DNA of 64,000 bases from positions 27,052 to 91,051 of the forward strand of contig MAAY01000031.1 in assembly GCA_002162795.1 (NCBI GenBank). Direction: 5' to 3'. Position numbers and translations under genes: made by a program. Within the stretch, counting starts at the first letter, position 1; each line of letters begins with the position of its first letter. Source of the DNA: Rhodobacterales bacterium 56_14_T64 (GTDB lineage Bacteria > Pseudomonadota > Alphaproteobacteria > Rhodobacterales > Rhodobacteraceae). The notes under the pieces are model-generated. The model was not told where the DNA came from. It ran no database searches and saw nothing but the letters and a program-made list of their open reading frames with translations. Below, piece by piece: positions 34,844-44,976 of the stretch.

Positions 34844-35263
34844 TCAGGTGCGTGGAATATCAAACCCGGTTTTGGCCAGCTCAAACCCATCGAACTGAAA
34901 CCCTGGAGAGACCGTGCAGCTGACCAGAGTGTACTCACCAGTGGTTCGCGCGGCTTGCCAGTGGCCTTCGGGGACGATCAACTGTGGCTCACCTTGGCTC
35001 AGGTCAGGTGTCAGCAAACGATCCCGGGCCGGGCCTTCGTCTCGTTCAGACAGTGACAGCACCAGCGGCGCTCCGGCATGAAACAACCAGATTTCGGTGG
35101 CATCGACCCGGTGCCAATGGCTGCTTTTTCCGGCGGCCAGCAGAAAATAGATGCAGGTGCCAGTGGCGCGGCCTGCGTTCTCAGCCTGCCAGGTTTGCCG
35201 GTACCAGCCACCTTCGGGGTGGGGCTGCAGATCTAGCCGGGTGATGATGTCTTGTGCAGTCAT
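34844..35263 (-). CDS. Cupin domain protein (DUF985)
   Basis: 139 residues from ATG 35263 (MTAQDIITRLDLQPHPEGGWYRQTW). The longer frame upstream overlaps the divergent selO leader and is less likely. HPEGGWYR, IYFLLAAGKSSHWHRVDATEIWLFHAG and VPEGHWQAAR are the conserved cupin_5 segments, with metal-binding His residues. Function unknown; members may be sugar epimerase-like. It is tail-to-tail with anmK, 11 bp apart. Confidence 0.87.
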   Translation of the reverse strand: MTAQDIITRLDLQPHPEGGWYRQTWQAENAGRATGTCIYFLLAAGKSSHWHRVDATEIWLFHAGAPLVLSLSERDEGPARDRLLTPDLSQGEPQLIVPEGHWQAARTTGEYTLVSCTVSPGFQFDGFELAKTGFDIPRT

Positions 35264-35320
35264 GGTGCGGCGCAGTCCTTTGTCTCTGGCATTTCTACAT
35301 TCAGCGCATATGTTCTGGGC

Positions 35321-36739
35321 ATGAGCATGCACATCCCCTTTGATAATTCATACGCCCGCCTCGCACCGGTGTTCTATAGCAAACAAGTGCCCGAGGTCGT
35401 GAAATCACCCAGCTTGATCGCATTCAACCAGGATTTGGCGCAGCTGTTGGGCGTCACGCCGGGTGAGACTGACGAGATGGCACAGGTGTTTGGCGGCAAT
35501 GAGGTGCCCGCTGGCGCCGAGCCACTGGCACAGCTTTATGCCGGGCACCAGTTTGGCAACTACAACCCGCAGCTTGGCGATGGCCGTGCGATCCTGCTGG
35601 GGGAAACTGTAGGCTCGGATGGCATTCGCCGCGATATTCAGCTCAAGGGATCAGGCCGCACGGCTTACTCACGCTCGGGAGATGGGCGCGCTTGGCTGGG
35701 GCCGGTGCTGCGAGAATATGTGGTGTCCGAAGCAATGCACGCGCTTGGCATCCCTACGACCCGGGCCTTGGCTGCAGTCGCAACCGGCGAGACAGTCTGG
35801 CGTGAGACTGGCCTGCCTGGCGCCGTGCTGACACGAGTGGCCGGGAGCCATCTGCGGGTGGGGAGTTTCGAAATTTTTGCCCGCCGAGGCGATACTGCCA
35901 GTCTGAAAGAACTGACCAAATATGCTCTGCAACGCCACTACCCGCAGGCCGAAGGACCAATGGGGTTGCTGCGTGCGGTGCGGGATGCACAGAGCAAACT
36001 GATCGCGGCTTGGATGGGGGTGGGGTTCATTCACGGGGTGATGAATACCGATAACTCTTCGATCTCTGGCGAAACCATCGACTATGGTCCTTGTGCGTTC
36101 ATGGATGTGTATCATCCGCAGACTGTGTTCAGCTCAATCGATCGCAATGGCCGCTATGCATATGACAACCAGCCGGACATCGCGGTTTGGAACCTGGCAC
36201 AACTGGCTTCGGCGTTGATCCAGCAGTTGGATGACCCGCAGGAAGGCGTCGAAGAGGCCACTGAGATTGTGCACGCTATGCCCGCACTGATGCAGGAGCA
36301 CTGGTTGCAAAACTTCCGGGCCAAGCTGGGTATAACAACGCCGCACGACGGGGACTTGATTTTGATTTCCGACCTGCTGGGCCTGATCGCGCAAAATCAA
36401 AGCGATTTCACCAACACCTTCCGCGCATTGGGAACCGACACTGCCCGTGACCAATTCACCAAACCCGTGGAATATGATGCCTGGCAGACCAACTGGCAGG
36501 AGCGGATGAAAGATGAACCTGATCCACAGGCCCTGATGCGCCGCACCAACCCGGCCTATATCCCGCGCAATCACCGGATTGAGCAAATGATCACCGCAGC
36601 AGTTTCCGGTGATTACACACCGTTCCACAGACTGAACCAGGTTCTGGCCCAGCCCTTCTCTGACCAACCCAAAAACACCGATCTTCGCCATCCCCCAACA
36701 CCGGATGAAGTGGTTCCGGCCACTTTCTGCGGTACTTGA
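35321..36739 (+). CDS. selO: Protein adenylyltransferase SelO (YdiU)
   Basis: 472 residues from ATG 35321 (MSMHIPFDNSYARL); ATG 35327 is possible. Characteristic SelO motifs are AGHQFGNYNPQLGDGRAILLGE, IQLKGSGRTAYSRSGDGRAWLGPVLREYVVSEAMHALGIPTTRAL and HGVMNTDNSSISGETIDYGPCAFMD. SelO is a pseudokinase-like enzyme that transfers AMP to protein hydroxyl side chains and takes part in redox homeostasis. The Cys third from the C-terminus (FCGT) matches the position of the redox-active Cys/Sec in SelO proteins, so the regulatory disulfide is probably kept. Confidence 0.95.
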   Translation: MSMHIPFDNSYARLAPVFYSKQVPEVVKSPSLIAFNQDLAQLLGVTPGETDEMAQVFGGNEVPAGAEPLAQLYAGHQFGNYNPQLGDGRAILLGETVGSDGIRRDIQLKGSGRTAYSRSGDGRAWLGPVLREYVVSEAMHALGIPTTRALAAVATGETVWRETGLPGAVLTRVAGSHLRVGSFEIFARRGDTASLKELTKYALQRHYPQAEGPMGLLRAVRDAQSKLIAAWMGVGFIHGVMNTDNSSISGETIDYGPCAFMDVYHPQTVFSSIDRNGRYAYDNQPDIAVWNLAQLASALIQQLDDPQEGVEEATEIVHAMPALMQEHWLQNFRAKLGITTPHDGDLILISDLLGLIAQNQSDFTNTFRALGTDTARDQFTKPVEYDAWQTNWQERMKDEPDPQALMRRTNPAYIPRNHRIEQMITAAVSGDYTPFHRLNQVLAQPFSDQPKNTDLRHPPTPDEVVPATFCGT

Positions 36740-36851
36740 CACCCTGTTATCAGGCCAAGAGGGGGGCACGGCCCCGTCTTGGTGTTGCAGGGGGAAACAC
36801 TCTGTACCTGTGATGTGAAATGCCCATAGATACGTACCCAAAGGAAAAATA

Positions 36852-37550
36852 ATGTCTGTCCCAACCCTGCGACTGGCCAGCTACAATATTCAGAAATGTG
36901 TTGGTCTGGACCTGCGCCGCCGACCGCGCCGCACGTTGCAGGTGATCGAAGGTACTGGCGCCCAGATCGTGCTGCTGCAAGAGGCCGACAAACGCCTGCC
37001 GCCGCGGCCTGCCGCGCTGCCGCACTTTGTGTTGGACGAGGCGGGCTGGCAGGTTGCCAATTTGGGCGGGGCAGGGTCATTGGGCTGGCACGGCAATGCT
37101 ATTTTGTGGCGCTCGGGATCTGCAACATTGCTGGATCATGGGCATATCCACCTGCCGGGGTTGGAACCACGCGGTGCGGTCTGGGCAGTGTTTGAGACGG
37201 TGATTGGGCCAGTGCGGGTGATTGGTGCCCATTTGGGCCTGACCGGCAAGGCGCGCCACGAACAGGTGCTGCATCTGGCACGGGAAAGCGCCAATTTCGA
37301 TGACGCACCCCTGGTCTGGGGCGGTGATTTCAACGAGTGGTCGCGCACACCGGTGCTGGATCATCTGGCCCCGGCCATGCAGTTTCTGGCCCCCAAACCC
37401 AGTTTCCCGGCGCTGCGACCCATTGGAGCGCTGGACCGGATGGCGGTGAGCAAAGAGCTGCAAGTCACAGCACATGGGGTCTACCGTGAGCGCCCAGCCC
37501 ATATAGCCTCGGATCACTTGCCAGTTTGGGCTGATCTGCGCCGGGCATAG
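36852..37550 (+). CDS. Endonuclease/exonuclease/phosphatase family protein
   Basis: 232 residues. LRLASYNIQKCVGLD (Asn metal ligand) and IVLLQEADKR (catalytic Glu, about residue 42) open the fold; LVWGGDFNEW supplies Asp/Asn and IASDHLPVWADL the C-terminal Asp-His. These are the hallmarks of EEP metallohydrolases (nuclease, phosphodiesterase or lipid phosphatase). It does not match exonuclease III as closely as the protein at 7.6 kb. AAGGAAAA precedes the ATG. Substrate unknown. Confidence 0.88.
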   Translation: MSVPTLRLASYNIQKCVGLDLRRRPRRTLQVIEGTGAQIVLLQEADKRLPPRPAALPHFVLDEAGWQVANLGGAGSLGWHGNAILWRSGSATLLDHGHIHLPGLEPRGAVWAVFETVIGPVRVIGAHLGLTGKARHEQVLHLARESANFDDAPLVWGGDFNEWSRTPVLDHLAPAMQFLAPKPSFPALRPIGALDRMAVSKELQVTAHGVYRERPAHIASDHLPVWADLRRA

Positions 37551-37562
37551 AATTTGGTATCG

Positions 37563-37602
37563 AAAAATCCCGCTGCAGATTTAACTGCAGCGGGATTTGT
37601 TA
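37563..37602. terminator. Bidirectional terminator
   Basis: AAATCCCGCTGCAG (37565-37578) pairs perfectly with CTGCAGCGGGATTT (37585-37598) around the 6-nt loop ATTTAA. A/T-runs on both sides allow it to end both the EEP transcript and the convergent helicase transcript. Confidence 0.88.
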
Positions 37603-37612
37603 TGTCTTCAGC

Positions 37613-38932
37613 TTAAGCTGCGGTGCGGTTGCCGCCGCCACCACCGCCACCACTGCGACGACGGCGACCGCCGCCCGGCTTTGCACCTTCGCCGCCATCG
37701 CCTGAGCTGCGTTGACCGCCCCGGCCACCGCCGCCACCGCCGCCACCGCGACGTCGGTTGCCGCTACCGCCATTGGGCTTTTTCTTGGCACCCGGTTGAA
37801 CTTCCCATGGGGTGCCGGACGCAACAGGAATGGTGGTTCCAAGTACTTTTTGAATGTCTTTCAATTCACCCATTTCGTCGGGTGCGCAGAATGCAATCGC
37901 AGCGCCTTCTTTGCCCGCGCGGGCTGTCCGGCCGATCCTGTGGACATAGGCGTCCGGCACGTTGGGCAAATCGTAGTTGTAGACGTGTTTGACGTCTGGA
38001 ATATCCAAACCACGTGCGGCAACATCCGTTGCTACAAGTACTTTGATCTGACCAGATTTAAACGCGGCAATTGCACGGTCGCGCTGGCCCTGGCTTTTGT
38101 TACCGTGAATAGACGCGGTTGAAAAACCAGCCTTCTCCAGGGTCTTCATCAGCTTTTCCGAGCCATGCTTGGTGCGACCAAAGACCAGCGAACGCTCATC
38201 CGTGTGCTTGGATAGCAACTCTTTCAGCAACGCAGTCTTTTCCGCCTTGGCGATAAAGTGAATTTCCTGAGTGACCTTGTCTGCGGCCTTGCCCGGAGGC
38301 GAGACTTCGACACGGACTGGGCTTTTGAGGTAGCTACTGGCAATCTCGTTCATCTGTTTTGGCATGGTGGCCGAGAACAGCATGGTCTGGCGTTCGGTGG
38401 GCAGCAGAGCGGCGATTTTGCGCAGGGCATGGATGAAACCCATGTCCAACATCTGATCCGCTTCGTCCAGCACCAGGAAGTCGCAGGAGCCAAGGTTCAG
38501 GGCGCGGCGATCCAGAATGTCCAGCAAGCGGCCAGGTGTGGCGACCAGAATGTCGGTACCTTTGGCAATGCGCTGGATCTGCGGGTTGATCGATACACCA
38601 CCGACAACCAGACCGATTTTCATCGGAGTGCCTTCGACCAGACCTTTGATCTGTTGGCTGATCTGATTGGCCAACTCGCGGGTTGGGGCCAGAACCAGAC
38701 CGCGCACGGTCTTGGGGGCGGGGCGGCGCTCGTATTGCATCATCTGGGCAATCAGCGGCACACCAAAGGCGGCGGTCTTACCGGTGCCGGTCTGGGCCAG
38801 GCCCAAAACGTCGCGGCCTTGCAGCGCATACGGGATTGCATGCGATTGAATTGGGGTTGGATCTTTGAAACCCATGGCTTCGATCCGGGCTAGAAGCTTC
38901 TCAGGAAGCCCCATAGTTGAGAATTCACTCAA
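37613..38932 (-). CDS. DEAD-box ATP-dependent RNA helicase (RhlE-like)
   Basis: 439 residues if started at TTG 38932 (SEFSTMGLPEKLLARI), which has AAAGGAT 7 bp upstream; an ATG start at 39016 would translate through a hairpin and lacks a site, and an internal ATG at 38911 is the alternative. Motifs Q (FKDPTPIQ), I (AQTGTGKT), II (DEAD), III (SAT) and VI (HRIGRTAR) are complete. The C-terminus is a long Gly/Arg-rich RGG-type tail (about residues 385-439) that should bind RNA. Role in RNA remodelling, ribosome assembly or cold adaptation; the structured leader suggests control at the RNA level. Confidence 0.9.
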   Translation of the reverse strand: MSEFSTMGLPEKLLARIEAMGFKDPTPIQSHAIPYALQGRDVLGLAQTGTGKTAAFGVPLIAQMMQYERRPAPKTVRGLVLAPTRELANQISQQIKGLVEGTPMKIGLVVGGVSINPQIQRIAKGTDILVATPGRLLDILDRRALNLGSCDFLVLDEADQMLDMGFIHALRKIAALLPTERQTMLFSATMPKQMNEIASSYLKSPVRVEVSPPGKAADKVTQEIHFIAKAEKTALLKELLSKHTDERSLVFGRTKHGSEKLMKTLEKAGFSTASIHGNKSQGQRDRAIAAFKSGQIKVLVATDVAARGLDIPDVKHVYNYDLPNVPDAYVHRIGRTARAGKEGAAIAFCAPDEMGELKDIQKVLGTTIPVASGTPWEVQPGAKKKPNGGSGNRRRGGGGGGGGRGGQRSSGDGGEGAKPGGGRRRRSGGGGGGGNRTAA

Positions 38933-39295
38933 GTCATATCCTTTCGCAGCCGTGCAGATGCACGGCCGGTGTTGCCGCATATCTAGCGGCTCATTGGGGG
39001 CAGGGACCTCGGGCACAGCTGGCCGTATGCCAGAGAGCCGGTCGTCTGCTCGTGCCCCACGCGTGATTCTGGGAACGCAGGTATGTCGCTGTAGGCGCTA
39101 GAGACCGGAGTCTCGGAGGAGGCGAAGTTGCCCGAACGCCTCTGCTCACGCGGCAGAGAGGGATACCTGATGGGGCAAATGGCTGTGGATAAGGCGTTTG
39201 TCAACTGGCATTCTGTTTTAATTCCCGGTTTTCGGATGTTGGTTCTTTCGTTACACAGGGAAGCCAAGAGCGCTGATTGCGCAAAGAGGATGCCG
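38933..39295. other. Structured intergenic region, leader of the DEAD-box helicase
   Basis: 363 bp without a gene. It contains several perfect inverted repeats: GCCGTGCA/TGCACGGC (38949-38966, 2-nt loop) just upstream of the helicase ribosome site, GCCGC/GCGGC at 38974-38990, CTGGC/GCCAG near 39019-39033 and CTCTGC/GCAGAG near 39140-39158. The first two would fold in the helicase 5' leader on the minus strand. The fur promoter must lie in the right part. Confidence 0.55.
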
Positions 39296-39706
39296 ATGTC
39301 TGACACAATTATATCCCGTTGCGAGGCCAAGGGCCTGCGTATGACCGGCCAGCGCCGGATCATTGCCCGCGTCTTGCAGGACAGCGAAGACCACCCGGAC
39401 GTCGAAGAACTGTATACCCGCGCCAGTGCGCTGGACGACGGGATCTCGATTGCGACGGTATACCGAACCGTAAAGCTGTTTGAGGAAGCGGGCATTCTGG
39501 AGCGATTGGAATTCGGCGATGGCCGCGCCCGGTACGAGGACGCCGAGCGCGAGCATCACGACCATCTGATTGATATGAACACCGGTGAGGTGATTGAATT
39601 TGTCGATCCCGAGATCGAGGCGCTGCAGGAGAAGATCGCCAAGAAGCTGGGTTATGAACTGAAAGGCCATAAACTGGAGCTTTATGGCGTGCCGATCAAA
39701 CCCTGA
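39296..39706 (+). CDS. Fur family transcriptional regulator (Fur/Mur)
   Basis: 136 residues from ATG 39296, with AGAGGA 5 bp upstream; a much longer in-frame extension lacks a ribosome site. N-terminal winged helix (CEAKGLRMTGQRRIIARVLQDSEDHPDVEELYTRASALDDGISIATVYRTVKLFEEAGIL) and the metal-binding EREHHDHLID motif at about 80-89. There is no CxxC zinc site. Alphaproteobacterial relatives with this sequence mostly control manganese (Mur) or iron uptake; which metal applies here is uncertain. The stop abuts the convergent lyase-like gene with no spacer. Confidence 0.92.
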   Translation: MSDTIISRCEAKGLRMTGQRRIIARVLQDSEDHPDVEELYTRASALDDGISIATVYRTVKLFEEAGILERLEFGDGRARYEDAEREHHDHLIDMNTGEVIEFVDPEIEALQEKIAKKLGYELKGHKLELYGVPIKP

Positions 39707-40546
39707 TTAGCCACGGTGTTTTGGTGGCGGAGCCATTAGGTTTGCAGCCTCGCTGTCGCCAATAGCCTCTTTTGCATAGGTAAAGGATCCATGGTCGCGA
39801 ACCTCGCGTGCGGCGCGCATCATTGCTCCCAGTGCGACCCGCGCAAACGAACCTCCGACGCTGACCCGTTTTACGCCGGCATTGGCGAGTTCGGCCAAAG
39901 ACCAGGTTGGCCCACTTAACCCCATCACCACGTTCACCGGCTTGTCCACTTCACGGCACAGGGTTGCGATGGACTGTAGGTCCGGCAGCCCCGGCGCATA
40001 AAGAACATCTGCACCGGCGTCGCTGAACGCTTGCAGGCGAGCAATGGTGTCGTCCAGATCAGGCCGACCGTTGATGAAGTTCTCGGCCCGCGCAGTCAGC
40101 AAAAATGGCTGATCTTTACAGGCTTGGGCAGCGGCCCGCATCCGATCTACCGAAAGGTCAAAGTCGTAAATAGGATTTTCCGGATCTCCGGTTGTGTCTT
40201 CGATGCATCCGCCGACCAGACCGATGTCCATAGCCTGCTTAATGGTCTCTTCGCAGGACTTCGGGGCCGCGCCAAAACCATTTTCCAGATCACCTGACAC
40301 CGGCAAGTCGCTTGCCATGACGATTTCTTTGGCATTGGCCAGAATCTGTTCGCGGCTGATGGCACCTTGCGAATCCCTTTGCCCGATCGAAAAGGCCAGA
40401 CCGGCACTGGTTGTCGCCAGTGCCTCAAAGCCAAGTGAGCCAAGCATCATTGCGGTACCTGCATTCCAGGGATTGGGAATCACAAAGGCCCCGGGGCGGG
40501 TATGCAAATCCCGGAATATCTCATACTTGCGTGTCGTGGTTGTCAT
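39707..40546 (-). CDS. Isocitrate lyase/PEP mutase family protein
   Basis: 279 residues from ATG 40546 (MTTTTRKYEIFRDLHTRPGAFVIPNPWNAGTAMML). A (beta/alpha)8 barrel with the substrate-metal residues typical of the superfamily: SAGLAFSIGQRD, the acidic SGDLENGFG and GCIEDTTGDP segments, and LTARAENFI. It lacks the KKCGH catalytic loop of true isocitrate lyase, so it is more like oxaloacetate decarboxylase or carboxyvinyl-phosphonate mutase relatives. C-C or P-C bond chemistry on a 2-oxo- or phosphono-substrate is expected. Divergent from a DMT exporter. Confidence 0.87.
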   Translation of the reverse strand: MTTTTRKYEIFRDLHTRPGAFVIPNPWNAGTAMMLGSLGFEALATTSAGLAFSIGQRDSQGAISREQILANAKEIVMASDLPVSGDLENGFGAAPKSCEETIKQAMDIGLVGGCIEDTTGDPENPIYDFDLSVDRMRAAAQACKDQPFLLTARAENFINGRPDLDDTIARLQAFSDAGADVLYAPGLPDLQSIATLCREVDKPVNVVMGLSGPTWSLAELANAGVKRVSVGGSFARVALGAMMRAAREVRDHGSFTYAKEAIGDSEAANLMAPPPKHRG

Positions 40547-40741
40547 GCGAGCGGTCTCCAATGCTGAACTCAAGTTAGCGGGCGTGGAACAAAATGTGAA
40601 CGCATAAAGGATTGTGATGAGCCTGTACACGACGCGTTGTGAAAAGGGGTCGCGAATAGCATAGCTCTTGGACAGATTTTGCGGTCTATCAGAGCACTAT
40701 GTGCCGGCCGTGTTGGCAGTGCACCTGTTGGATAGACACAA

Positions 40742-41626
40742 ATGAACAACCTTAACGGCATTCTGATGGTCATCGCTGCAATGGCGGCTTTCACACTGGA
40801 AGATATGTTTATCAAGCACCTGTCTCAGGACATGCCGGTTGGGCAAATTCTCATTCTGCTGGGACTAGGGGGGAGCGGCATTTTTGCTGGCTTGGCTCTT
40901 TTCAATAGGCAAAACCTGTTCGCTCGGGTGGCTTGGAAGCCGATGATGATCATGCGCATGCTAACCGAGGCCGTTGGCGGGATGTGTTTTGCCACAGGGC
41001 TGGCCCTGGTTGATTTGTCGACGGTTGCAGCTGTGTTCCAGGCCTTGCCTTTAGTAATAACCATGGGGGCAGCCTTGTTTTTGAACGAGCAGGTAGGTTG
41101 GCGTCGCTGGAGTGCAATCCTGGTTGGGTTTATTGGTGTGTTGTTTATCATTCGTCCCGGGTTTGAAGGGTTTGAGCCTTCTGCGTTGCTTGTCTTGGCT
41201 GCGGTTTTTGCCATTGCGGTGCGGGATCTTTTGACCCGACTGGTGGATAGCAATGTGTCGTCGATTGTTGTTAGCTTTCAGGGATGTGCAGCCTTTATTC
41301 TGGCGGGAGGCGCGTTGTTTGTTCTGAACCCGGTTGGTATTGTGCCGGTAAGTGTTCCCCAGGGAGGCATGATCCTCGCAGGTGTTATATTTGGCGTGCT
41401 TGGGTATTACGGCATCGTGGTGGCGATGCGGGTCGGCGATGCCTCGGCAGTGACACCTTTTCGCTACTCTAGGCTGCTGTTCTCGATCCTGGCGGGCATG
41501 GTGATGTTCAATGAGCGGCCGGATATGATGACGATGCTTGGCGCATCGCTGATTATCGGATCCGGGTTGTACACATTTCTGCGCGAGCGCCGATTGGCCC
41601 GATCCAGTCGGTTGGCTGTAGCCTGA
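40742..41626 (+). CDS. DMT superfamily (EamA) transporter
   Basis: 294 residues with about ten hydrophobic helices arranged as two EamA repeats (first AAMAAFTLEDMFIKHLS..., second ILAGVIFGVLGYYGIVVAMRVGDASAVTPFRYSRLLFSILAGMVMFNE). The P-F-x-Y/R-S/T motif before the last helices is typical. Probable efflux of metabolites. Ends 159 bp before enolase. Confidence 0.9.
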   Translation: MNNLNGILMVIAAMAAFTLEDMFIKHLSQDMPVGQILILLGLGGSGIFAGLALFNRQNLFARVAWKPMMIMRMLTEAVGGMCFATGLALVDLSTVAAVFQALPLVITMGAALFLNEQVGWRRWSAILVGFIGVLFIIRPGFEGFEPSALLVLAAVFAIAVRDLLTRLVDSNVSSIVVSFQGCAAFILAGGALFVLNPVGIVPVSVPQGGMILAGVIFGVLGYYGIVVAMRVGDASAVTPFRYSRLLFSILAGMVMFNERPDMMTMLGASLIIGSGLYTFLRERRLARSSRLAVA

Positions 41627-41683
41627 GATTTGTCACGGGCAATTTGCCGCCCGATGGCGCAAACAGCAAAATGTTTGCCCTAA

Positions 41684-43060
<1,377 letters not shown>

Positions 43061-43089
43061 TTCACCGTTTTGTGCACGCAAGACTATGG

Positions 43090-43120
43090 CCCCTGTCGAA
43101 GATATTTCGGCAGGGGTTTT
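43090..43120 (+). terminator. Terminator of eno
   Basis: CCCCTGTCGAA pairs with TTCGGCAGGGG (one G-U, 5-nt loop GATAT) and is followed by TTTTCTTG, 29 bp after the enolase stop. Confidence 0.88.
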
Positions 43121-43240
43121 CTTGTTGTTTTTTCGGATTTTGCGCTAGATACCCAAATGTATTGGGCACACAGGTTACGGGTGGTGTGCCTTGATCACAC
43201 CCTCAATCCTTTGACCTGTTGTGGGACAAAGAGGTGTGAG

Positions 43241-43408
43241 ATGATGTGGCGTTTTCTGAGTTTGGCCGCGGGCTGTGTGGTTCTGTCGCTTTTGGGGGGC
43301 TGTGAAGTCACTGATCAGTCAGGTGTGACTGCTTATGAACCGGAGAGAAATACGTTTGTACCGTCTAAGCAATTGGACAATATCTATGTTCCACCACGCT
43401 ACTATTAG
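43241..43408 (+). CDS. Small lipoprotein
   Basis: 55 residues from the first of two adjacent ATG codons (43241, 43244), with AAAGAGG upstream. The signal peptide MMWRFLSLAAGCVVLSLLGGCEV ends in the lipobox LLGGC, leaving a mature lipoprotein of about 35 residues, rich in polar and Pro/Tyr residues (ending YVPPRYY). No family known to me. It stands alone between enolase and a convergent GNAT gene. Confidence 0.75.
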   Translation: MMWRFLSLAAGCVVLSLLGGCEVTDQSGVTAYEPERNTFVPSKQLDNIYVPPRYY

Positions 43409-43468
43409 GGGCAGCGTGGGTCGTGGTAGGGCTGTCGCGGCACCGGAAACTGTTTTTGGTAGACTGGG

Positions 43469-43918
43469 CTATAGCTCTTTCGTCATCAGGATATAGCGTT
43501 CACGTGGTTTAAAACGTGTCCGGGCGTAAAGCCGTTGAGAACCCTCGTCGTCTCGGTCAACTTCGAGATGTAGAGCTTTGATGCCGGCCTCGGCTAGAGT
43601 TTTTGGCAGGGCGATCAGGACTTCTGTTGCGATACCGCGACCACGGATCGGCGGGCGCACATAAAGTTCGTCAATGTAGCCGTCCATGCCGCCAAATTCG
43701 ACCGACCAGCTGAAGGTGACCACGATATAGCCAATCGGGGCGCGTGTGGGGCCAGCCAGATAGACCGCGCCGTATGGGATGCCGTCAAGCAGCGGTGTTA
43801 TCGCGGCACGGCGGCTGTCGTCGCTGCTGGCAATACCCATCTCGTCATGAAATGCGGTGACCAGAGCCAGGACCTTTTCCAGATCCTCGGGGCGGGCTAG
43901 GTGCAGGGCGGCGCTCAT
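43469..43918 (-). CDS. GNAT family N-acetyltransferase
   Basis: 149 residues. ELYVRPPIRGRGIATEVLIALPKTL (about residues 88-112) carries the acetyl-CoA loop R-G-R-G-I, and EVDRDDEGSQRLYARTRFKPRERYILM the C-terminal part. Its start overlaps the end of the nucleoside hydrolase gene (ATGA), so they are translationally coupled. Substrate unknown. Confidence 0.9.
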   Translation of the reverse strand: MSAALHLARPEDLEKVLALVTAFHDEMGIASSDDSRRAAITPLLDGIPYGAVYLAGPTRAPIGYIVVTFSWSVEFGGMDGYIDELYVRPPIRGRGIATEVLIALPKTLAEAGIKALHLEVDRDDEGSQRLYARTRFKPRERYILMTKEL

Positions 43919-44856
43919 AACCGGGCCAGACGTTCGGTGAGCAGGTCGAAAAATCCGTCGGCATCCACATCACCGATAAAGGTGGCATTGGCGGTGCGAT
44001 CGGTGACACTCCACCAGTCGGCGACGGTCATACCCAGGGTCAGTTCGGACTGGGTTTCGATCTCGACGTTGATATGGCGACCAGTGAACAGCTCGGGCTG
44101 GATCAGGTAGGCGGTGACGCAGGGGTCATGAAGCGGTGCGCCAGCCGAGCCGTATTTGGCAACGTCATAACGTTCGAAAAAATCGGTCATATCAGCTACG
44201 AAAGTGCCAACTTTGGTGTCCAGTGCACGGAAGGCTTCGGTGCGGGGCTTGGTGACCAGCACTTTGTGAGTGACATCCAACGGCATGACCACGATGGGAC
44301 GACCGGATTTGAAAACGATATCAGCGGCCTCGGGGTCGACGTAGATGTTGAACTCGGCGGCTGGAGTGATGTTGCCAACTTCGAAATAGGCGCCGCCCAT
44401 CAGCACGATTTCCTGCACCTTTTCAATGATATCTGGCGCCCTTTGAAAGGCGGTGGCGATATTGGTCAAGGGGCCGAGAGGGCAAAGAGTAACGGTTCCC
44501 GAGGGGTGAGTGCGCAGAGTGTCGATGATGAAATCAACAGCGTGTCCGTCGCTTAAGGGCATCGTGGGGTCCGTCAGTTCCGGGCCATCCAGGCCGGTCT
44601 TGCCATGAACGTGCTCTGCAGTCACCAAGGGGCGTTTTAGTGGTGCATCACAGCCGGCATAAACAGGCACATCTTGTCTTCCGACCAGCTCGCAGATGAT
44701 GCGGGCGTTTTTCTGTGTCAGAGGCAAGGGCACATTGCCGGCAACCGTGGTAATTCCAAGGACATCGATCTCGTCCGGGCTGGCGAGGGCCAGCAGGATG
44801 GCGACGGCGTCGTCTTGGCCGGGGTCGGTGTCGATGATGATTTTACGTGTCGTCAT
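43915..44856 (-). CDS. Nucleoside hydrolase (IunH-type)
   Basis: 313 residues. The N-terminal IIDTDPGQDDAVAILLAL motif with its DxDxxxDD calcium site is diagnostic, and the later NITPAAEFNIYVDPEAADIVF and HDPCVTAYLI segments supply the ribose- and metal-binding residues. It cleaves ribonucleosides to base and ribose for purine/pyrimidine salvage. Followed by the coupled GNAT gene. Confidence 0.94.
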   Translation of the reverse strand: MTTRKIIIDTDPGQDDAVAILLALASPDEIDVLGITTVAGNVPLPLTQKNARIICELVGRQDVPVYAGCDAPLKRPLVTAEHVHGKTGLDGPELTDPTMPLSDGHAVDFIIDTLRTHPSGTVTLCPLGPLTNIATAFQRAPDIIEKVQEIVLMGGAYFEVGNITPAAEFNIYVDPEAADIVFKSGRPIVVMPLDVTHKVLVTKPRTEAFRALDTKVGTFVADMTDFFERYDVAKYGSAGAPLHDPCVTAYLIQPELFTGRHINVEIETQSELTLGMTVADWWSVTDRTANATFIGDVDADGFFDLLTERLARL

Positions 44857-44976
44857 AGGGGCCTCTAGGTATTGCAGAGAAGGACAGTTGCAAGGTGGAC
44901 GCCAATTGTCCAGCGATGGTGGCCCTTACCTCTGTGGCTATGAGTATTTTTGGCAAAAAGAAATTATGGGTAGGGA

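Noticed and set aside
38996-39170. Structured region as a known RNA (RNase P, 6S, SRP)
   Set aside because: None of the conserved core sequences of RNase P or SRP RNA is visible, and 6S cannot be confirmed by reading; kept only as a structured leader.
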